Shown here: in pieces, positions 6,678 to 16,209 of the stretch
Layout: the number at the start of each line of letters is the position of its first letter
Numbering within the stretch: the stretch's first letter is position 1
Source: an archaeon
GTDB lineage: Archaea > Nanobdellota > Nanobdellia > Woesearchaeales > GW2011-AR9
Length of the DNA: 20,042 nt
Direction: 5' to 3'
Assembly: GCA_020053615.1 (NCBI GenBank)
Contig: JAGVMW010000165.1
Coordinates: 1 to 20,042, forward strand
Notes under the pieces: generated by a model
Seen by the model: the letters and a program-made list of their open reading frames with translations, nothing else
The model's database searches: none
What the model was told of the DNA's origin: nothing
Translations under genes and position numbers: made by a program

Positions 6678-7244
6678 TCAGCAAATGCACAATTCTGCCA
6701 ATACCTGCCCCGCTTCGGTAGATAAAGGCTGCTGGGAACAATCTCGGTCTCCTTGAGTTTTGGGACAGCCCCCTTTGTTCTTGATATCAATTAAATCAAT
6801 AAAATTAGTTTTCCCTCCGGGAATTAGCAACTTGGCTGAAAATTGATACTTCTTGCCCCATGTACCTAAAGTATCTCCTAATAAAGAAGTGACACTCCCT
6901 TTCAGAAATTTACAAGTATGTATTCCACCACAAGTATACGAAGAATATCCGCCAGGGTCGTCTTTAGTTTCATAATTCAACGCGCAATCCTCTAATAACT
7001 CTTCTCCAATTTGTGGCAGAGCCGCTGCGCCAAACTCTGACACACAATCTGTATTTATTACCGTAGTCTTAAACAATGCACCTAACGTGCTGGCAGCTAA
7101 TCCCTGCGCCGTAAATACCTTCTTAGTTTTATCTTCTTTAAATGCAAATTGCGCCATGAACAGCATCCCTAATGTAATAAGAATTACAATTACTACAATC
7201 CCAATCATTTCCATCTGCGCTTTTTTGTTTGGGTTAAGGCTCAT
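6678..7244 (-). CDS. Pilin-like protein with canonical KKAQMEM class III signal
   Basis: The 188-aa protein starts MSLNPNKKAQMEMIGIVVIVIL. K-K-A|Q followed by hydrophobics and a Glu at +3 is the textbook archaeal prepilin cleavage pattern. The mature ectodomain contains several cysteines (including CALN, YTCGGIHTC and a terminal ELCIC) and a hydrophobic beta segment. There are only 14 bases to the upstream stop and no obvious ribosome binding site before ATG 7244, so it probably depends on translation of the gene before it. It is followed by a gap with a promoter for the next gene. It is likely a surface filament or complex subunit; the filament itself is unproven. Confidence 0.8.
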   Translation of the reverse strand: MSLNPNKKAQMEMIGIVVIVILITLGMLFMAQFAFKEDKTKKVFTAQGLAASTLGALFKTTVINTDCVSEFGAAALPQIGEELLEDCALNYETKDDPGGYSSYTCGGIHTCKFLKGSVTSLLGDTLGTWGKKYQFSAKLLIPGGKTNFIDLIDIKNKGGCPKTQGDRDCSQQPLSTEAGQVLAELCIC

Positions 7245-7258
7245 TTTAAAAAAATATA

Positions 7259-7783
7259 TTAATCCTCAAGTGATGTAGCATATACTCCCACTTCAATATA
7301 ACCAAAACTGTACGGGGTTCGCTCCATATCAGTTATCTCATCTTTTAATGCAATTACAAAATAACTTGCTTCATACTCAAATGTTTCGTTAGTTGGCCTC
7401 TTTTTATCATATAAAGTATATTCGTTGCCCGTGTTAGGATATAATTCTGCCACTTTTATCTTAGCATATCCAAACAGCTTAAAATAGTAATCCTTCAAAT
7501 GAATATTAAACGTCTCATTAAGATGCCTCACTTTAATCATATCTACGCAGTAATCTTCTAACTCTGCATCTCCTCGAGTACAGGCCAATTCTGGAAGCGT
7601 AAAAACTTCTAAAGCGGTCTTAACTGCTCTATCTGCCACCATCTGCCTATGCTCTTCTTTAATCGCCTGCCCAGTGTACTTGTAATAAAAAATCAACCCA
7701 AATGCTACTAAGATGAAGAAGATGAACAGTACTCCGATAGTCTCAGTCATGTGCATTTGCGCTTTTTTGGAGGTAAGTACCAT
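7259..7783 (-). CDS. Pilin-like protein with KKAQMHMTE class III signal
   Basis: The 174-aa protein starts MVLTSKKAQMHMTETIGVLFIFFILV. The K-K-A|Q site is followed by a helix with a Glu at residue 14. A short basic/acidic helix (ADRAVKTALEVFTLPELAC) precedes a beta-rich domain with two cysteines near residue 95. From memory, a family with TALEVFTLPELACT-like segments is conserved in DPANN surface operons; this was not checked. It lies 15 bases after the stop of the upstream gene, with no clear ribosome binding site. It is expected to be exported and either processed by a prepilin peptidase or held by its helix. Confidence 0.8.
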   Translation of the reverse strand: MVLTSKKAQMHMTETIGVLFIFFILVAFGLIFYYKYTGQAIKEEHRQMVADRAVKTALEVFTLPELACTRGDAELEDYCVDMIKVRHLNETFNIHLKDYYFKLFGYAKIKVAELYPNTGNEYTLYDKKRPTNETFEYEASYFVIALKDEITDMERTPYSFGYIEVGVYATSLED

Positions 7784-7798
7784 TTTAGTGTTGAATAT

Positions 7799-8956
7799 TC
7801 AATACAAAGGAATACAATCTCCCCCTTCGGTGAGGTTAATATTGGCTTTTTTCAGCTTGTCAGCGGAATCCATTACTTCAAAACATTTTTCCGGCAAGGA
7901 AGTACAGGCCAACGTTTTTTGTTGATGTGTTTGCATACTCTTAGCCACCTCATCTAAATAACTTTGACATGAACTAGTGACTTGCAATTCAGGATGAGCT
8001 TGATAATATTCCACATAATGTGCAATTATTTCTCCTAGCTTTCCTCCAGGTTTACTAATGTCATTAGCAAGATTCCCGCCGCCATACACTTCATTAACTA
8101 ATGCTAATCGCTTGAACGCTTTCTTCATGTTACATTCGTATACTTTGTCATTTCCAGCAAAAACCGCAGCATATTTAGCCGCATCGCGCTCTCCGCCCAA
8201 AGAAACGATTTGGATTGGGTTGGAATTCAGCTGCTTCCAATGGTCTCCTTCTTTCTGGAAGAAATTGGCTTGATTGGTTCCAGTAAAAGAAACTGCAGTT
8301 ACTTTATTGTCTCCATAACCTTTTAACTTTTCCAGAAACGATGAAGGTAACTGAGCTTTATTTTGTATGCTTCCTTCTACATCTACGATTCTAATTTGAA
8401 ATGTCTTTCCGGGAGTGATGTCTTCCAAACTAATAACCGCTTCGGCGCTGATGCTTTTCCGTTTATCAGTATTATCTTGGGTCGCATTTAAGAATTCTTC
8501 TACAAATTCATCCTGCCCTACAAAGAAATACTTAGTTCTATCGGTAGTAATAAACAAAAAATCCATTGCTTTGTAAGGAAGTTTGTACGGCAAGCTCCAC
8601 AAAATCATCCGTGTTCCTTGCAGTTCTAACGGAGCAAAGAGGGCATGTACTTCGTCTTCTTTGGGATTAGAATAACCTTTCAATCCGTAAGTACTGACCT
8701 CGTTATCGCAATCAAAATAAAAGGTATAATCTGCTAATCCGCTTATATCCACAAAATCTTTGGTTTTTTCTGCCGCTCTCGCTCCGGCAAATATCTTATC
8801 CATGATGTTCATCGCCATCCTACTTAGGTTATCTTCGGAAGCCGCCTTTTGTTTAACTACAATTCCGGCGAAGAATAACAGGATTACCGCTCCGGCGATT
8901 AACACATACACCCAATTGAATGTAACTTCAATCTGGGCGCGTTTGGATGAAATCAT
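7799..8956 (-). CDS. Large pilin-like protein with KRAQIEVTFNW signal
   Basis: This protein has 385 aa from ATG 8956. A TTG at 8962 would add two residues and overlap the upstream stop by four bases, but ATG is the simpler start. The N-terminus MISSKRAQIEVTFNWVYVLIAGAVILLFF combines a K-R-A|Q processing motif, a Glu at +3 and a single helix. The FNWVYVLIAGAVILLFF style is typical of a DPANN family I recall. The outer part is long and mixed alpha/beta, with six or seven cysteines, mostly in the C-terminal third. No enzyme motif is seen. Together with the genes at 6678, 7259 and 8959 it forms the most pilin-like core of the cluster. Confidence 0.8.
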   Translation of the reverse strand: MISSKRAQIEVTFNWVYVLIAGAVILLFFAGIVVKQKAASEDNLSRMAMNIMDKIFAGARAAEKTKDFVDISGLADYTFYFDCDNEVSTYGLKGYSNPKEDEVHALFAPLELQGTRMILWSLPYKLPYKAMDFLFITTDRTKYFFVGQDEFVEEFLNATQDNTDKRKSISAEAVISLEDITPGKTFQIRIVDVEGSIQNKAQLPSSFLEKLKGYGDNKVTAVSFTGTNQANFFQKEGDHWKQLNSNPIQIVSLGGERDAAKYAAVFAGNDKVYECNMKKAFKRLALVNEVYGGGNLANDISKPGGKLGEIIAHYVEYYQAHPELQVTSSCQSYLDEVAKSMQTHQQKTLACTSLPEKCFEVMDSADKLKKANINLTEGGDCIPLY

Positions 8957-8958
8957 GT

Positions 8959-9576
8959 TCAATTGGTCTTTCTATAAATTTGAGTGTGGTCGCCTTTTCC
9001 TTCCAGAACTAATGAAAATGAGCCTTTCTTGATATTTTCGCACAGGAACCCCTCTTCGGTGCCATCATCATTTTGGTCGATACTTATTCGATACACTTTA
9101 AGTTGAGTCAATCCTTCAGTTATGGGAGTTAGAAATACATTCTCATCAACGCTGTCATAGCCGTCTTGGGGATGGTTAGCAGGGTCAGTTTCAGATAATT
9201 TCTGAGCATCAATGGCTTGTTTCCACATTTCACACGCATAGACATTTTCTTTACACAGCTCATCAATTTCTTCCTGAGCCGCCGGGTATTCCATATTCAC
9301 CAAGCAAACTTGTTCAAATTTTCCGGGAATACGATATTTCTCTGTCCGTACTGAGCCATATTCAGTATAAATCTTTTTAATAGAACTTTCTAAATCAGTT
9401 TTAAATTGGACTAACTGCACTTGCACTCCGCTTTGCAGAAAACTGTCAATCGCTTTATATCCAAAAATCATAATTAATGCAAACGAGATGGCGGCTACGA
9501 TGTAAATAAATACTTGTCCTACACCTACGCCTTTTTTGTTGAGACTTATTTTTCCTCTTTTTTTCTTACTCATCAT
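8959..9576 (-). CDS. Pilin-like protein with DLESSIKKIYTEYGSV motif
   Basis: The 205-aa protein begins with a long basic leader, MMSKKKRGKISLNKKGVGVGQVFIY, then a helix (about 22-40). The K-K-G at 14-16 is the likely processing motif. The soluble domain starts with QFKTDLESSIKKIYTEYGSV (57-76) and FEQVCLVNMEYP (87-98), a pattern I recall as recurrent in DPANN pilin-like proteins. An acidic loop, DQNDDGTEEGF (about 168-178), could bind calcium. ATG 9576 overlaps the stop of the giant gene as ATGA, and a GGTGG sits three bases before it. Coupling to the giant protein suggests a fixed stoichiometric relation. Confidence 0.8.
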   Translation of the reverse strand: MMSKKKRGKISLNKKGVGVGQVFIYIVAAISFALIMIFGYKAIDSFLQSGVQVQLVQFKTDLESSIKKIYTEYGSVRTEKYRIPGKFEQVCLVNMEYPAAQEEIDELCKENVYACEMWKQAIDAQKLSETDPANHPQDGYDSVDENVFLTPITEGLTQLKVYRISIDQNDDGTEEGFLCENIKKGSFSLVLEGKGDHTQIYRKTN

Positions 9577-12500
9577 TTTCCACCTTCTTTTCTCTTCTTG
9601 CTCAAGTCTTTCAACTGGGCAAAAATATCTTTAGCTTCGGTAGTAGTAATCGCTGGAGCTTTGCCTTGTTTAGCAATTCCCTCTAATTTGGAAAAGATTC
9701 CTTTCTCACCAGCTTTCAATCCGGATTTTATCTCGTCTTTATGCTCAATATATTTCTGCGCGGCTTGCTGAATTTTTTCTACCGGAGAAGCTTTGCTAGA
9801 CAGCACCGAGCCTACATGCGGAATCTCGGTAGACTTAGTAGTGAACTTGCCAAATATATCTTCTCGCGATCTTTGCTTAAGTCTATCATCCCGACCTTGT
9901 CTGAGCAAAGTTAGTTTAGAACGCAACGCATTGACTACTCCTTCACCTGCACTTGAAGCAACTCTTGTAGTAGATGGAGCTGCTCCAGAAACCGTCCTGA
10001 TTGGAGCCGGAGCATACTTATAATAATAAATCAAATAGCCGCTTCCTCCGAAGGTTAATAGCAATCCGATGATAAGCAAAATCCACGCCACTAAATGACC
10101 CTCTTCAGTTGGAGGCAAAGTGCCCTCTTCTGGAAGAAGTTTAGTTACATTCGTACCTAATCCTAATTTACTGGGTTCTATTTTGGGCGCATCAGCGAAG
10201 CAAGGATTAGCTTCAGAGGTATACTCTTTGAAATTACTCACACCATCTTCATCATAATCCTCTAATGTATCAGCAATAGTATCCCCATCAGAATCTTTCT
10301 TAGTGTAATCAAATTCGCAATTTTCAGCGTCAAATTTCTTTTCCCAATCATCGGGTAAACCATCATTATCAGTATCTTTAATGGTTTTGTTCTGACCGGT
10401 GAATGTATCTCCGGAAGCGCAGCCGCTTTTATCTGCTATTTTTCCAGCAGGAGTAAGCAAGCACTGGTCACATTTATTTATTATTCCATCACCATCGTCA
10501 TCGACAATTAGTACCGGCTTGGTTTCAGAAATATTCTGCCCTTTAGTGTCAGCTACGAAATAACACAACCAACTTTTTTTATCTACAGGAATAGCGGTTC
10601 CAGTATAACTAGAAGTGATATTACAAGCAGAGGTAGATGATTTACCATACTTGAATCCAGTGCATCCATTCTCATCTTCGCAATGTAATTCTACCAACGG
10701 TTGAGCAAGAGTACAATTATCATTCATTAACATCGTTACTTTAGGTGCAGTTATATCTGCAATACAAGCCGAATAATTTTTATAAGTGGCAGTAATGCCA
10801 TCGCTTTCTTTAATTCCGCCCCAATTTCCAGCAGCGTCCTGTGCTTTTACTTTAACCACATATTTGTGACCTACAATAAATCCGGAAGTATTTACTCCGT
10901 TAGGCGCGGGTATTTCTAATGGTAAACTTGAGGGTAAGGTTCCATTTGCAACCTGAGTTAATCCAGTCTTGGGTATAGGTGAAGAAGTATTAATTTTAGG
11001 AAGAGTTGTCTTAGGTACGGGAAGCTTAGAAGCATTAAACAGTGATTTAGATGCATTAACGGGCGGAACAGGCACGATATAATTTTTATCTTCCCCTGCA
11101 TCATACATTTCATAATAATATCCGGTTACATTAACATCGTCGGTATATACAAATACGCTTAGCTTATCATTGCCACAAGTGCGATTGCCGTCATTAATTT
11201 CTTTAATTACGGGGGGAGTTAAATCTATCGTAAATTCGATTGCTGCTTCGGCGATATGATCGCCCATGGCGCATCGAACTAAAAATTTATGCGCCCCTTC
11301 AGGAAGTTTATTCAACACCGAACCGTGTATTTTTCCTCCGGCACCGTCCATCTGAGTAAATGATTGATTAACATTTTCTCTGAACTCGCAGAAGCCGGTT
11401 TTACTCGTCTCCACTTTCAAAGTCGCTTCGGGAACGTTTACATATCCACTGGGAGCAAGGGAACTGGCAATAATATAACCTACTGCAGTATAATCCACTG
11501 AGAAATTTATATCATCAACATTAGATAAGTTTCCTGCTCCGTTTTGGCACTGCACAAATAAAGAATAATCTTTCTTGCCATTATCGCCCACATCAGAAAT
11601 TCCAAACTCGGCCTGATGAGTTACATCTAACGTAAAGTTGTCTACACCGGGGAAAGGATATTCCATAGTATAATATTCAAAACTTCCTGTGCCCCCGGAA
11701 TTATCGCTGAATTTACATAACGTCTTATCATCAGTTACTGTAAACAGGTAGGTGAAAATTTCTTCCAATACTTGGTCTGGTTTAGCATAAGCTTCAGTAA
11801 TTTCCGGAGCAGTAGGATCATACTCCAAATTCATCTTTTTTTCCGGACCGATTTCATCTTCATTGTTCAGACATTTGACATAAACGGTTTTGGTTCCGCC
11901 ATCTTCAGCATAAGAGGTTAATACACTTTCGGGGAAATTTTCAAATAAGTATTTTTGTTCACTGTTAAGTATTTTCTTTTTATGTTCGGGCAGACTCATA
12001 TAATCAAATCCGGAAGCGAAGTCAAAGCCGCATTCTTTAGTCGGAACTTTAGTAAAGAATCCCCAGTTGAATACTTGCAGGTTGCTTATTCCCCACACTT
12101 CGCCCTGATAAAAATAAAGTTGCGGCTGTTCTAACGTAATTCCATAACCATCTACAACTATTTTTCCGCACATCGGAGAGAATACCGCACTATCTCCAGC
12201 ATCAGTAGAATAATAACAAATCTGGCTGGTTTCATTTAACGCAATTGTTTCAGTGTATTCTTTATATTCAGGACTTCCAATTAATTCACATCCGGTGCCG
12301 AGACAATAAAAAGTCTTGCTGCACTCAAATCCATCAGCACTACATTCAAAATCAATATTGACTGAGCTGATAAAGTATTCTTCCCAGCCGTAATCAATTG
12401 GTTTTACTTCCCTCTTTCCTTCTTTCAGGATTATTTGAGTGCTAGGGGGAGTGAAATCTACCGTAAAGTCAAAGTAATCTTCCATCATTTCTCCGGTGAG

Positions 12501-15500
12501 AAGGTCGGTGCAGGCTATTTTATGTGTTCCTACATATTTTCCTTCCGTAAATCCAGCTACAGTATTGGTATAATGCTCTTTGCCTTCTTCATTTGGAATG
12601 AAATCAGTTATCTTTTCATTAGTATCAGCTGAGTACAATGCACAGATGGCCCCTACATCAGTGTGAATTTTAAACACGATATCGGTAGCAGCAATAACTC
12701 CTTTAAGCGCCGGTTCGATTACGTCAATATTTTGCTCTAAATCAAACAGATAGGCGGCATTCTTGGTGTGAAGATTATCATGATCATCTGTACAGGTTAC
12801 ATTTAAATCGTATTTGACTCCGGTTAATCCCTCAAACTTAATTTCTTTTAATTCAGTCTCTCGAGCAACGGTTTGAGTCTGCACGCTTCCTTCTGGAATT
12901 ACTGGCAACAAATCAAATTTACATTCTAATGGTTCATCAATGCCCTCTAAAGTTATGGTTAAAACAGTAACATCCGCAGTGGTTTCTTGAGTGTCTTTAA
13001 TTTCAAATTCGGGAATAACGTTGTCGATGAACACAAAAGTTTCCTGAAGGTCTTCCTGATTGAAATATTTATCTTGAGAATAGAATTTTAGTTTGTACGT
13101 ATCGCCTTCAATACTCTGTCCGGCAACATATTTGGAATTGATTAAGTCTACGGTAAGATATTCTTCGGGCAATTTCCCGGCATAGTGGACTTCAACAAAG
13201 GCGGAATTTCCTTCGTTGTCCCTTACACAGCTATCTGGCGCGGTGGGGTCTCCTGAAGTCAAACAAAATCCTAATACGCCCATATCACTTTGCTGGTTGG
13301 CAAACTTATGAAATTTATCGTTGCCGAAGAAAGTAATATTGGGATGAGCTAAAGAGATAACGTTTACGCCGGCGGGTTCAACCATAGTTTTGGGTGGCGA
13401 ATTGTCCATGCGGCAGGTATTAACGCTGCCAATGTCAGCAAATCCTCCGCAGTCATCAACTCGATCTACATTTCCGTCTTTAAAACACTTGCCTTGAGTT
13501 CCAGGATTGCCTTCCCAACTGCATCTCTTCCATGAGCATTTGTCATTCGAAGCAATTATATGTTCCGAAGGATCTTTGTAAATTCCCGCTTCTTCTCCTT
13601 CATCACTGCCTACACATTCTAACTTACTTCCATAACTATAACAATTGGTATCTTTAGTAGGAGCTTCGCCGCACGATTGGCAGTATTTTAATCCGGCTGA
13701 GGCAAAACAGTTGCCTAACCCGATACATACTTGAGCGGTACAGAAATAATTGTCAAACAAACTTGCTGAGGGGCTGCATAAAGAGCATTTATCATCTTTT
13801 TTGTAATCTTTCTCAACACAATAACCTGCTCCGGTTTCAGATGTAACTAATCCGGGAAGAATTAAGCTATAATCAATTATTGGTTCTTCGTTCTTCGCTG
13901 CATTAATCCATATGCAATCTTTACTTAGACAGCTGTTTACTCCGCACGCATCTTTACTTTGATAGTCAAAACAACTATTCACTTGGGTGCACGATTTGCA
14001 TTGTTCCACTACAGTATTGGTGTATTCGTAATAACAATAATTAGCTGGCTTTGCTCCTTCAGCGACCACACCGCCATAACACATCTCTGAATTATAATAT
14101 AATCCGAACGGATTTCCAAACAAACCGCATGAGCCGGTGTTTTTGCATTTAGCTGCGCCTTCAGCTACTCGGGCGCAATAATAATTTTCTCCGGTACCGT
14201 CCATCTCGCCGCAGTCTTTGTATCCAATTAACTTATTGCCATCGTCGCAGGTCCACACTTTTTTGCGCTCATCCGGAGTTTTACCAAAGCAGAATGTTTC
14301 CCAGCCAGTTAGTTCATGATAGCGATTAGCACATAGTTCGCTGCCTAAGGTGATGGTTTGTTCCACCAGATTTTTGGATAAGCCATAATCATAAATGGCC
14401 CAAATTTTATAGCTGTAAGTAGCTTCCCATTCTACTTCAGTGTCAGTATAAGCATTAGCCGTAGGCGGAAGAGGGATGGATTGGCATTCTTCAGCTTGGC
14501 ATTTTTCTATTCCATATCCAATTACTTCCGGACAAGGCTTATTCCAGTTTAATTGCACTTCTTTCTTTCCAGGAACGGAAACAGCATAAAACGCTTCTAC
14601 ATCTTTTTGTTCATTAGCTCCGCCTTTGCTGCATTCGCCCAGATACTTAGTTAAAAGCAGATCCTGTGAAAATGATTCTCCTTTAGTCAACTCCACATCT
14701 AATTCTTTATTATAATCTTGATAGGTAGCGGAGAGTTTATGTTTCTCGGCACCTTCAGTAGCCTTTACTTCCACACTTATAGCAAATTTTCCGTCAGGAT
14801 AAGCAGAAAAGCCTTTGAATATTCCATCGACGTAAAGCTTAGCTCCAGCGACAGCAATATCTCCAGCATCAGACTCGCCATTATCATTAGAATCTAAATA
14901 AGTAATCCCTGTTATGCCTTGCAAGACGCTTTTTTCTAAATTAAAATCTAACGTGGAGGGTTTATTTGCTTCTAAAGTAATTGTTTTGGTATTTGGTTTG
15001 TAACCGACAATACTGGCCGTAAAAATATATTCCCCTGGAAGAAGATTAGCCGCAGAAAATTTACCAGATACATTCGAAGTGGTTTTTCCTTCAGTTACAC
15101 CTATCCAAGAGAGAGTTGCTCCGCTTAATGCTATTCCCTTGGCATCAGTTACCGTTCCGGAAACTGAAGCAGTACCTTCCGCTTTAACCAAAGTAAAATT
15201 GTATGATTTAGAGATATTGGAAACTAATGGAATGGTGGCTGAAGCAGGAAGAAATCCCTCTTTAGTTGCTTTCACCACATAAGTTTTAGGAGTTAATGCC
15301 AAAAATTTAACGCTTCCAGAAGAATCGGTAGTTTCTTCCTTAGCTTCTCCTTGGAGCGTGACTTTTACTTCAGAAACTCCGGCTCCAATACTGTCTTTAA
15401 CGAAAATAGTTAAGTCGGAGGGAGTAATTTGAAGCTTGCAGATGATTTGAGCGCAGGTGTTTAAGTTCATGCCAATATCATTATTAAAAATTATTTTCTG

Positions 15501-15986
15501 CGAATCGGTAATTCCATTTAACGCGGCTTGCTTAGTACATTGATATTGGTTTAAGTTAAATTGGCAGAAATCTTTGGCTGCTTTGGCTGGAGTGAATTTG
15601 CAACAGCCGGGATTACACCATAAATCATACTCTTCAATGGGCACCTCAAGATCAGAGACTCCTGCTCCCGCTAATTGCTGGCACTTGCCCAAAGTATGGG
15701 TTTTACAGTCAACCTTGCAGGTTATTTCTTTGCATTCGGCTAACTCACTGCAATCAGAACCGGGAATGAAGTGTTGGTCAATCTTGCAATCAGGATATTT
15801 CGCACAGTCAGCTTTAGCTTCATCTTCTAAGATTCCGCCCGAAGCACAATATAAATCTTCGCTGGCTTTGGAGTAAGTATAACAGCCGTTTACCGCGGCG
15901 CTTACTGGACTAAATGCTAACGGAGCTAAAAGTATCAAAGATAAAGCTAAAACTACATAAAACATCCCTCTTTTTTTACTTGTCAT
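9573..15986 (-). CDS. Giant 2137-aa multidomain surface protein with type I membrane topology
   Basis: The signal peptide (about 1-31, ending VSA) is followed by a Cys-rich domain (34-185) paralogous to that of the neighbouring 366-aa protein. Two carboxypeptidase-regulatory-like beta domains (about 190-350) and an SdrD B-like segment with DSNDNGESDAGD (about 352-448) come next, then an FN3-like domain (449-550). A second Cys-rich region (551-862) repeats C-[FY]-x-Y-x-S-K patterns. A long series of Ig-like strands (862-1825) follows, with a Pro/Thr/Ser-rich insert (about 1637-1693). Thrombospondin type 3 calcium repeats (about 1826-1925) precede a membrane helix (about 1962-1984) and a basic cytoplasmic tail of roughly 150 residues. 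It has its own TATA box upstream. It is a likely adhesin or stalk; domain boundaries are estimates. Confidence 0.88.
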   Translation of the reverse strand: MTSKKRGMFYVVLALSLILLAPLAFSPVSAAVNGCYTYSKASEDLYCASGGILEDEAKADCAKYPDCKIDQHFIPGSDCSELAECKEITCKVDCKTHTLGKCQQLAGAGVSDLEVPIEEYDLWCNPGCCKFTPAKAAKDFCQFNLNQYQCTKQAALNGITDSQKIIFNNDIGMNLNTCAQIICKLQITPSDLTIFVKDSIGAGVSEVKVTLQGEAKEETTDSSGSVKFLALTPKTYVVKATKEGFLPASATIPLVSNISKSYNFTLVKAEGTASVSGTVTDAKGIALSGATLSWIGVTEGKTTSNVSGKFSAANLLPGEYIFTASIVGYKPNTKTITLEANKPSTLDFNLEKSVLQGITGITYLDSNDNGESDAGDIAVAGAKLYVDGIFKGFSAYPDGKFAISVEVKATEGAEKHKLSATYQDYNKELDVELTKGESFSQDLLLTKYLGECSKGGANEQKDVEAFYAVSVPGKKEVQLNWNKPCPEVIGYGIEKCQAEECQSIPLPPTANAYTDTEVEWEATYSYKIWAIYDYGLSKNLVEQTITLGSELCANRYHELTGWETFCFGKTPDERKKVWTCDDGNKLIGYKDCGEMDGTGENYYCARVAEGAAKCKNTGSCGLFGNPFGLYYNSEMCYGGVVAEGAKPANYCYYEYTNTVVEQCKSCTQVNSCFDYQSKDACGVNSCLSKDCIWINAAKNEEPIIDYSLILPGLVTSETGAGYCVEKDYKKDDKCSLCSPSASLFDNYFCTAQVCIGLGNCFASAGLKYCQSCGEAPTKDTNCYSYGSKLECVGSDEGEEAGIYKDPSEHIIASNDKCSWKRCSWEGNPGTQGKCFKDGNVDRVDDCGGFADIGSVNTCRMDNSPPKTMVEPAGVNVISLAHPNITFFGNDKFHKFANQQSDMGVLGFCLTSGDPTAPDSCVRDNEGNSAFVEVHYAGKLPEEYLTVDLINSKYVAGQSIEGDTYKLKFYSQDKYFNQEDLQETFVFIDNVIPEFEIKDTQETTADVTVLTITLEGIDEPLECKFDLLPVIPEGSVQTQTVARETELKEIKFEGLTGVKYDLNVTCTDDHDNLHTKNAAYLFDLEQNIDVIEPALKGVIAATDIVFKIHTDVGAICALYSADTNEKITDFIPNEEGKEHYTNTVAGFTEGKYVGTHKIACTDLLTGEMMEDYFDFTVDFTPPSTQIILKEGKREVKPIDYGWEEYFISSVNIDFECSADGFECSKTFYCLGTGCELIGSPEYKEYTETIALNETSQICYYSTDAGDSAVFSPMCGKIVVDGYGITLEQPQLYFYQGEVWGISNLQVFNWGFFTKVPTKECGFDFASGFDYMSLPEHKKKILNSEQKYLFENFPESVLTSYAEDGGTKTVYVKCLNNEDEIGPEKKMNLEYDPTAPEITEAYAKPDQVLEEIFTYLFTVTDDKTLCKFSDNSGGTGSFEYYTMEYPFPGVDNFTLDVTHQAEFGISDVGDNGKKDYSLFVQCQNGAGNLSNVDDINFSVDYTAVGYIIASSLAPSGYVNVPEATLKVETSKTGFCEFRENVNQSFTQMDGAGGKIHGSVLNKLPEGAHKFLVRCAMGDHIAEAAIEFTIDLTPPVIKEINDGNRTCGNDKLSVFVYTDDVNVTGYYYEMYDAGEDKNYIVPVPPVNASKSLFNASKLPVPKTTLPKINTSSPIPKTGLTQVANGTLPSSLPLEIPAPNGVNTSGFIVGHKYVVKVKAQDAAGNWGGIKESDGITATYKNYSACIADITAPKVTMLMNDNCTLAQPLVELHCEDENGCTGFKYGKSSTSACNITSSYTGTAIPVDKKSWLCYFVADTKGQNISETKPVLIVDDDGDGIINKCDQCLLTPAGKIADKSGCASGDTFTGQNKTIKDTDNDGLPDDWEKKFDAENCEFDYTKKDSDGDTIADTLEDYDEDGVSNFKEYTSEANPCFADAPKIEPSKLGLGTNVTKLLPEEGTLPPTEEGHLVAWILLIIGLLLTFGGSGYLIYYYKYAPAPIRTVSGAAPSTTRVASSAGEGVVNALRSKLTLLRQGRDDRLKQRSREDIFGKFTTKSTEIPHVGSVLSSKASPVEKIQQAAQKYIEHKDEIKSGLKAGEKGIFSKLEGIAKQGKAPAITTTEAKDIFAQLKDLSKKRKEGGK

Positions 15987-16013
15987 CTGATACTCGGGAT
16001 AAAAACTTGCTCG

Positions 16014-16021
16014 TTTATAAA
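16014..16021 (-). promoter_or_regulatory. TATA box upstream of the giant surface protein
   Basis: The minus strand reads TTTATAAA with its centre about 31 bases before ATG 15986. With the usual archaeal distance of about 25 bases from TATA to start site, transcription would begin near 15992, giving a nearly leaderless mRNA. The element lies downstream of the large palindrome at 16072-16202, so that palindrome would not be in this transcript. The giant gene has no good ribosome binding site, which fits leaderless initiation. Confidence 0.65.
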
Positions 16022-16071
16022 TGTTCCGAGCGGGTTTCAGGAGAAAGAGAGGGTTATTTTATGCCAATTAA

Positions 16072-16202
16072 ATATTTGGTTAGCACCATTAGGTCGAAAT
16101 TCTTTCTTATCTCTCTGCTATGGCGACAGGGGGACTTGCCCCATTCGGAGATGTCGCCACAACGAAGTCACTTATAGAATTTCGAAGGTGCTAACCAAAT
16201 AT
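16072..16202. repeat. 131-bp multi-stem inverted repeat between the 366-aa and 2137-aa genes
   Basis: The outer arms 16072-16087 and 16187-16202 are perfect 16-bp complements. A small internal loop is followed by a second 10-bp arm pair (16094-16103 with 16176-16185). A third stem, TGGCGACA with TGTCGCCA (16121-16128/16152-16159), encloses a GGGG/CCCC hairpin. The structure starts eight bases after the stop of the 366-aa gene. It may be a terminator, a structured RNA element or a non-autonomous mobile repeat; no target-site duplication was seen. The intergenic space 15987-16209 holds this structure and the promoter, and no gene. Confidence 0.85.
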
Positions 16203-16209
16203 CGTACGG

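Noticed and set aside
16121..16159. Resemblance of the inner hairpin (minus-strand CCGAATGGGGCAAG) to a 23S rRNA helix
   Set aside because: The match is only about a dozen bases and no flanking rRNA sequence is present, so it is probably chance.
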